Shown in pieces: positions 1-6,546 of a DNA stretch of 6,546 nt (position 1 is its first letter; every line of letters begins with the position of its first letter). The DNA lies in contig CACZOT010000284.1 of the NCBI GenBank assembly GCA_902782795.1, positions 1 through 6,546 of the forward strand, read 5' to 3'. The position numbers and the translations under genes are program-made. The notes under the pieces are model-generated. The model was not told the origin of the DNA. It saw only the letters and a list, made by a program, of their open reading frames with translations, and ran no database searches. This DNA is from an uncultured Eubacteriales bacterium. Lineage in GTDB: Bacteria > Bacillota > Clostridia > Christensenellales > Aristaeellaceae.

Positions 1-1062
1 GCGCCGCACCGTCGTTTCGAAGAGGCGCGGGTCGCGACCCTGCCGGGAGATGGCCTCCGCCTGGCCGTAATCGGTGCGCAACGTGCGCGGCCATTCCGGC
101 CAGGGATTGTTCTTCGAGCGGCTGACGGGCGGAGCAGGCATCATCTCCAGCTGGACGACGGACTCGCAGCCCTGCCGGAGCGCCGTGCCTACGCAATCGT
201 TGCCTGTGTCCCCGCCGCCCACGACGACGACCCTCTTTCCCCTGGCGGTGACAGAAGGTTCGCCACCGTTCAGCACCGCCCGCGTCGCGGCCGTGAGGTA
301 ATCGACGGCGAAGCAGACGCCCTCGGCGCTATCGTTCTCCGCGTTCAAGGGCCGGGGCCTGCGCGCGCCGCCGCATAGGAGGACCGCGTCGAATTCTTGG
401 GAAAGCTCCGGTGAAGCGTCTGTATTGAGATAGAAGGCGACGCCCTCGGCTTCCATCAGCCGGACACGGCGGTCGACGAAGGCTTTGGGCAGCTTCATGT
501 TGGGAATGCCGTACATCAGAAGACCGCCCGCGCGGTCGGCGCGCTCGACCACTGTGACGCTGTGCCCCAACTGGTTAAGCAGATCCGCCGCAGCCAGGCC
601 GGAGGGACCGCTGCCCACCACGGCCACGCGCTTCCCTGTGCGCGCGCGAGGGATCCGCGGTTGGATCCATCCCTTTGCGAAGCCTGTTTCAACCAGATAC
701 AGCTCGTTGTCCCGATTGGTTGTGGCCTCTTCCTCCAGATTACAGGCCTTCTCGCACAGCGCCGGGCAAACGCGCCCCGTGAACTCCGGGAACGGGGCGG
801 TGCGCAGGAGCCGCTCCAGCGCTTCGCGCTCCCGGCCCTGCCAGAGCAGATCGTTCCACTCGGGAATCAGGTTGTGCAAGGGACAGCCGAAATTGGACTG
901 GCAGAAGGGCACGCCGCAGTTCATGCAGCGGGAGGATTGCGCCCGCCGCTCTTGCACGGGCAGGGAGAAATGCATCTCGTCAAAGTCGCCGAGGCGCGCT
1001 TCTTCTTCGCGCCAGGGGTTTTCCGCCCGGGCGATTTCCAGAAATCCGGTGGGATTTCCCAT
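1..1062 (-). CDS. gltD: Glutamate synthase small subunit, N-terminal part (3' end outside window)
   Basis: Small (beta) subunit of glutamate synthase. It takes hydride from NADPH on FAD and passes electrons through iron-sulfur clusters to the FMN of GltB. The first 354 codons are present, of about 490 in the family, and the frame runs off the window edge at base 1. N-terminal cysteines at 46, 49, 54 and 60 (CMNCGVPFCQSNFGCP) and at 99, 103 and 107 (RVCPALCEKAC) supply the 4Fe-4S ligands. The FAD-binding motif VAVVGSGPSGLAAADLL spans 146-162, followed by GGLLMYGIPNMKL (179-191). The NADPH-binding motif VVVVGGGDTGNDC spans 278-290, and NPWPEWPRT from 319 is also typical. The linker after the second cysteine group reads ATTNRDNELYLVETGF, where many relatives instead have a segment like SIKEIE; I believe this is a clostridial variant but cannot check. 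The start is ATG at 1062, three bases after the gltB stop. Some genera call this subunit GltB. Confidence 0.97.
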   Translation of the reverse strand, partial: MGNPTGFLEIARAENPWREEEARLGDFDEMHFSLPVQERRAQSSRCMNCGVPFCQSNFGCPLHNLIPEWNDLLWQGREREALERLLRTAPFPEFTGRVCPALCEKACNLEEEATTNRDNELYLVETGFAKGWIQPRIPRARTGKRVAVVGSGPSGLAAADLLNQLGHSVTVVERADRAGGLLMYGIPNMKLPKAFVDRRVRLMEAEGVAFYLNTDASPELSQEFDAVLLCGGARRPRPLNAENDSAEGVCFAVDYLTAATRAVLNGGEPSVTARGKRVVVVGGGDTGNDCVGTALRQGCESVVQLEMMPAPPVSRSKNNPWPEWPRTLRTDYGQAEAISRQGRDPRLFETTVRR

Positions 1063-1065
1063 GGG

Positions 1066-5352
<4,287 letters not shown>

Positions 5353-5357
5353 GTGAA

Positions 5358-5894
5358 TCATTCCTCTGTCTCTTCGGAGTTTTGCAGAACGAGGGCCGCG
5401 CAGTCCGCCATCTTCATCCCGTGCCGCATGGCGTAGCGCTGCAGGCGGCGGTGGGCCTCCGGCTCGTCGATCTGGTATCGCAGCATCAGGACACGTTTCG
5501 CTTCCTCGACCAGGTTCCGTTCCCGGCCCTGCCTGCGCGGCAGGCGCATGGAGTGGAGCTGAGAGAGCATCTCGACTGCGCCGAGGACGGCATTGCCGGG
5601 GCAGGGATAGGCCAATTTGAACACTTGGGGGGACTCGCAAACGGAAAGCGCTTCCGCCCGGCCGATCACGAGTACCTGGAAGCGGTCGCCGAAGTCGGCG
5701 GCGATCTCGTCTGGCAGGGCGTGAGCCATACTGCCGGCGAAGAGGACTATGCCGTCCTCGCACTGGGCGAGCGTGCGCCGCAGGTCGCTCTCGGATGCGC
5801 AGAGGCGGTACACGGCGTACCCGGAGGAAGCCAGCAGTCGGGCCAGCTGCGTTCGGCTGGCTTCGCTGGCGCTGAAGATCAGGATCCTGGCCAC
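5358..5894 (-). CDS. ANTAR-domain RNA-binding regulator with degenerate receiver domain (NitR-like)
   Basis: A 178-residue two-domain protein, probably a cytoplasmic transcription antiterminator that binds paired stem-loops in nascent mRNA. Residues 1-115 have the alternating strand/helix pattern of a response-regulator receiver, but the phospho-site residues are gone: strand 1 ends IFSASE instead of an Asp/Glu pair, strand 3 reads IVLFAGSM with no acceptor Asp, strand 4 ends VLVIGR with no Thr/Ser, and the conserved Lys-Pro near strand 5 is replaced (YPCPG). Residues about 124-172 match ANTAR: VEEAKRVLMLRYQIDEPEAH, then a helix with YAMRHGM and AALVL. The start is GTG at 5894, preceded by AAGGAGG at 8-base spacing. 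The TGA stop overlaps the first of two possible gltB ATGs. Position between glnA and gltB suggests it controls these nitrogen genes, as proposed for clostridial NitR; targets cannot be read from this window. ANTAR assignment is strong, the regulon is inferred. Confidence 0.9.
   Translation of the reverse strand: MARILIFSASEASRTQLARLLASSGYAVYRLCASESDLRRTLAQCEDGIVLFAGSMAHALPDEIAADFGDRFQVLVIGRAEALSVCESPQVFKLAYPCPGNAVLGAVEMLSQLHSMRLPRRQGRERNLVEEAKRVLMLRYQIDEPEAHRRLQRYAMRHGMKMADCAALVLQNSEETEE
5362..5367 (-). promoter_or_regulatory. Ribosome binding site deciding the gltB start
   Basis: AGAGGA on the minus strand (5367-5362) sits 9 bases before the ATG at 5352 but directly against the ATG at 5361. 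The spacing favours 5352. The 5361 ATG overlaps the regulator's TGA (as ATGA), a usual sign of translational coupling, so it remains possible. Confidence 0.55.
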
Positions 5895-5902
5895 CGGCTT
5901 CC

Positions 5903-5928
5903 CCTCCTTGGCGTTGTATCAGAGGAGG
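5903..5928 (-). promoter_or_regulatory. Strong Shine-Dalgarno of the ANTAR gene with a complementary anti-SD upstream
   Basis: On the minus strand AAGGAGG (5909-5903) lies 8 bases before the GTG at 5894, a near-ideal ribosome binding site that fixes this start. Fourteen bases upstream of the AGGAGG core is its exact complement CCTCCT (5928-5923), so the mRNA could fold a 6-bp stem that hides the site. A second pairing, TGGCG (5933-5929) with CGCCA (5913-5909), cannot coexist with the first and would leave the site open. The ribosome binding site is certain; the switch-like behaviour is speculative. Confidence 0.6.
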
Positions 5929-5930
5929 CG

Positions 5931-5951
5931 CCAGGGGACGCTGTCCCCTGG
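5931..5951 (-). repeat. Perfect 9-bp palindrome (stem-loop) between glnA and the ANTAR gene
   Basis: The two arms, CCAGGGGAC (5931-5939) and GTCCCCTGG (5943-5951), are exact reverse complements separated by three bases, giving a very GC-rich hairpin on either strand. On the coding (minus) strand it starts 42 bases after the glnA stop. It is followed by CGCCTCCTCTG rather than a run of T, so it does not look like a normal intrinsic terminator. It could act as a 3' stabiliser of glnA mRNA, a partial attenuator, part of a regulated leader, or a copy of a dispersed intergenic palindrome. The structure is plain in the sequence; its role is inferred. Confidence 0.7.
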
Positions 5952-5993
5952 ACTCCCGTCATGGGGCTATACTGATGAGATATGGCGCGCCTG

Positions 5994-6546
5994 TCAGTAC
6001 ATGACCAGATAGCGGTCGATCTCCCAACGGCTCACGTGGGTGCGGTAGGCGTCCCACTCCTTCTCCTTGCCCTCGATATACTGGCTGAGCACATGCTCGC
6101 CCAGGGCGGCGCAGACGACCTCGTCCGCCTTAAGGCAGTCGATGGCCTCGCGCAGGGTCCCCGGCAGGCTGCAGATGCCCCGCTCGGCGCGGGCGGCTTC
6201 GTCCATGGCGAAGATGTTCTCGGTGATCTCTTCCGGCGGCGTGAGGCCCTTGTCGATGCCGTCCAGACCGGCCGCCAGGCAAACCGCCATGTTGAGATAG
6301 GGGTTGCAGGCCGGGTCAGGGCAGCGCAGCTCCACCCGGGTGCCCATGCCGCGCGCCGCGGGGATGCGGATCAGCGCGGAGCGGTTGCTCGCGCTCCAGG
6401 CCAGGTAGCAGGGCGCTTCATAGCCCGGCACCAGCCGCTTGTAGCTGTTTACCAGCGGATTTGTCACAGCCGCCATACCCCGGATATGCGCCAGGATGCC
6501 CGCAATAAAGGCATAGGCTTCACGGCTTAGTCCCCGGGCGTCCGAC
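5994..6546 (-). CDS. glnA: Glutamine synthetase type I, C-terminal part (5' end outside window)
   Basis: Cytoplasmic glutamine synthetase, which condenses glutamate and ammonia into glutamine using ATP. Only the last 183 codons are present (frame enters at 6545), out of about 445 in the family, ending at a TGA at 5996-5994. The catalytic core signature NPLVNSYKRLVPGYEAP is visible at 6461-6411; its Glu corresponds to the flap glutamate (Glu327 in enteric GlnA). It is followed by SASNRSALIRIP and DPACNPYLNMA, both standard for the family. At the site where enteric GlnA has the adenylylated tyrosine, this protein reads ENIFAMDE, with Phe instead of Tyr, so control by adenylylation is not expected. 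The tail ends WEIDRYLVMY, resembling the Bacillus GlnA tail (YMSQY) that contacts TnrA and GlnR. Together these point to the GSI-alpha, feedback-inhibited class found in Firmicutes. It lies 99 bases upstream of the ANTAR regulator gene on the same strand. Family assignment is very secure; the tail comparison is from memory. Confidence 0.97.
   Translation of the reverse strand, partial: SDARGLSREAYAFIAGILAHIRGMAAVTNPLVNSYKRLVPGYEAPCYLAWSASNRSALIRIPAARGMGTRVELRCPDPACNPYLNMAVCLAAGLDGIDKGLTPPEEITENIFAMDEAARAERGICSLPGTLREAIDCLKADEVVCAALGEHVLSQYIEGKEKEWDAYRTHVSRWEIDRYLVMY

Larger units (their letters stand above)
5895..5993 (-). other. glnA-ANTAR intergenic leader, 99 bases
   Basis: From the glnA stop downstream on the minus strand this spacer holds a short CCC-ATGAC-GGG stem (3 bp), the perfect 9-bp palindrome, the CCTCCT/AGGAGG pairing and the ribosome binding site of the ANTAR gene. 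I see no convincing -35/-10 promoter pair and no T-tract terminator, so read-through transcription from glnA is the simplest reading. No open reading frame of note lies in it. Two stem-loops in tandem recall the layout of ANTAR RNA targets, but the loops are five and three bases long and lack the usual six-base loop with A at position 1 and G at position 4. Confidence 0.5.

Noticed and set aside
5362..5763. In-frame upstream extension of gltB (up to 134 more codons)
   Set aside because: It overlaps the ANTAR gene in another frame, reads as Arg/Pro-rich low-quality protein, and GltB family proteins begin close before the nucleophile Cys.
5931..5951. Intrinsic terminator for glnA
   Set aside because: The stem is strong but no T-run follows on the minus strand; the next bases are CGCCTCCTCTG.
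5931..5965. Canonical dual stem-loop ANTAR target in the glnA-regulator spacer
   Set aside because: Two stems can be drawn in tandem, but the first is only 3 bp and neither loop is a hexaloop with the A1/G4 pattern. A true target may lie upstream of glnA outside the window.
5966..5990. Possible promoter for the regulator (TATAGC-like -10)
   Set aside because: No matching -35 box at a suitable distance; single AT-rich hexamer is not enough.

Overview
The window carries part of a core nitrogen-assimilation cluster, all on the minus strand. In transcription order (high to low coordinates) it holds the 3' end of glnA (glutamine synthetase), a small ANTAR-domain RNA-binding regulator, gltB (large subunit of NADPH-type glutamate synthase) and the first 354 codons of gltD (small subunit). 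The window opens inside glnA and closes inside gltD, so both outer genes are partial. Nothing mobile, no RNA gene and no CRISPR array is visible, and no gene is supported on the plus strand.

The DNA is GC-rich (above 60% by eye). The ribosome binding sites are strong AAGGAGG-type sequences. The glutamine synthetase tail resembles the Bacillus/Clostridium (GSI-alpha) type and lacks the adenylylation tyrosine. An ANTAR protein next to glnA and the GOGAT genes is an arrangement I associate with Clostridia; from memory, a glnA-nitR-gltAB cluster has been described in Clostridium saccharobutylicum. The best guess is a high-GC member of the Clostridia/Oscillospirales, perhaps from the gut, but the genus cannot be told from this window.

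Layout: 6546-5994 is the glnA 3' part; 5993-5895 is a 99-base intergenic stretch with a perfect 9-bp palindrome and a possible structure hiding the next ribosome binding site; 5894-5358 is the ANTAR regulator (GTG start); 5352-1066 is gltB (an ATG at 5361 is also possible); 1062-1 is gltD. The last three genes are packed tightly: the regulator and gltB are 5 bases apart, or overlap by 4 if the upstream ATG is used, and gltB and gltD are 3 bases apart. They are very probably one transcript.

Together the genes encode the GS-GOGAT cycle. GlnA makes glutamine from glutamate and ammonia. GltB/GltD use NADPH to convert glutamine plus 2-oxoglutarate into two glutamates. The ANTAR protein is the likely dedicated regulator, acting on RNA by antitermination. 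Its receiver-like half has lost every residue needed for phosphorylation, so whatever signal it senses is unlikely to be a histidine-kinase phosphate. That protein and the structured leader in front of it are the most interesting parts of the window.
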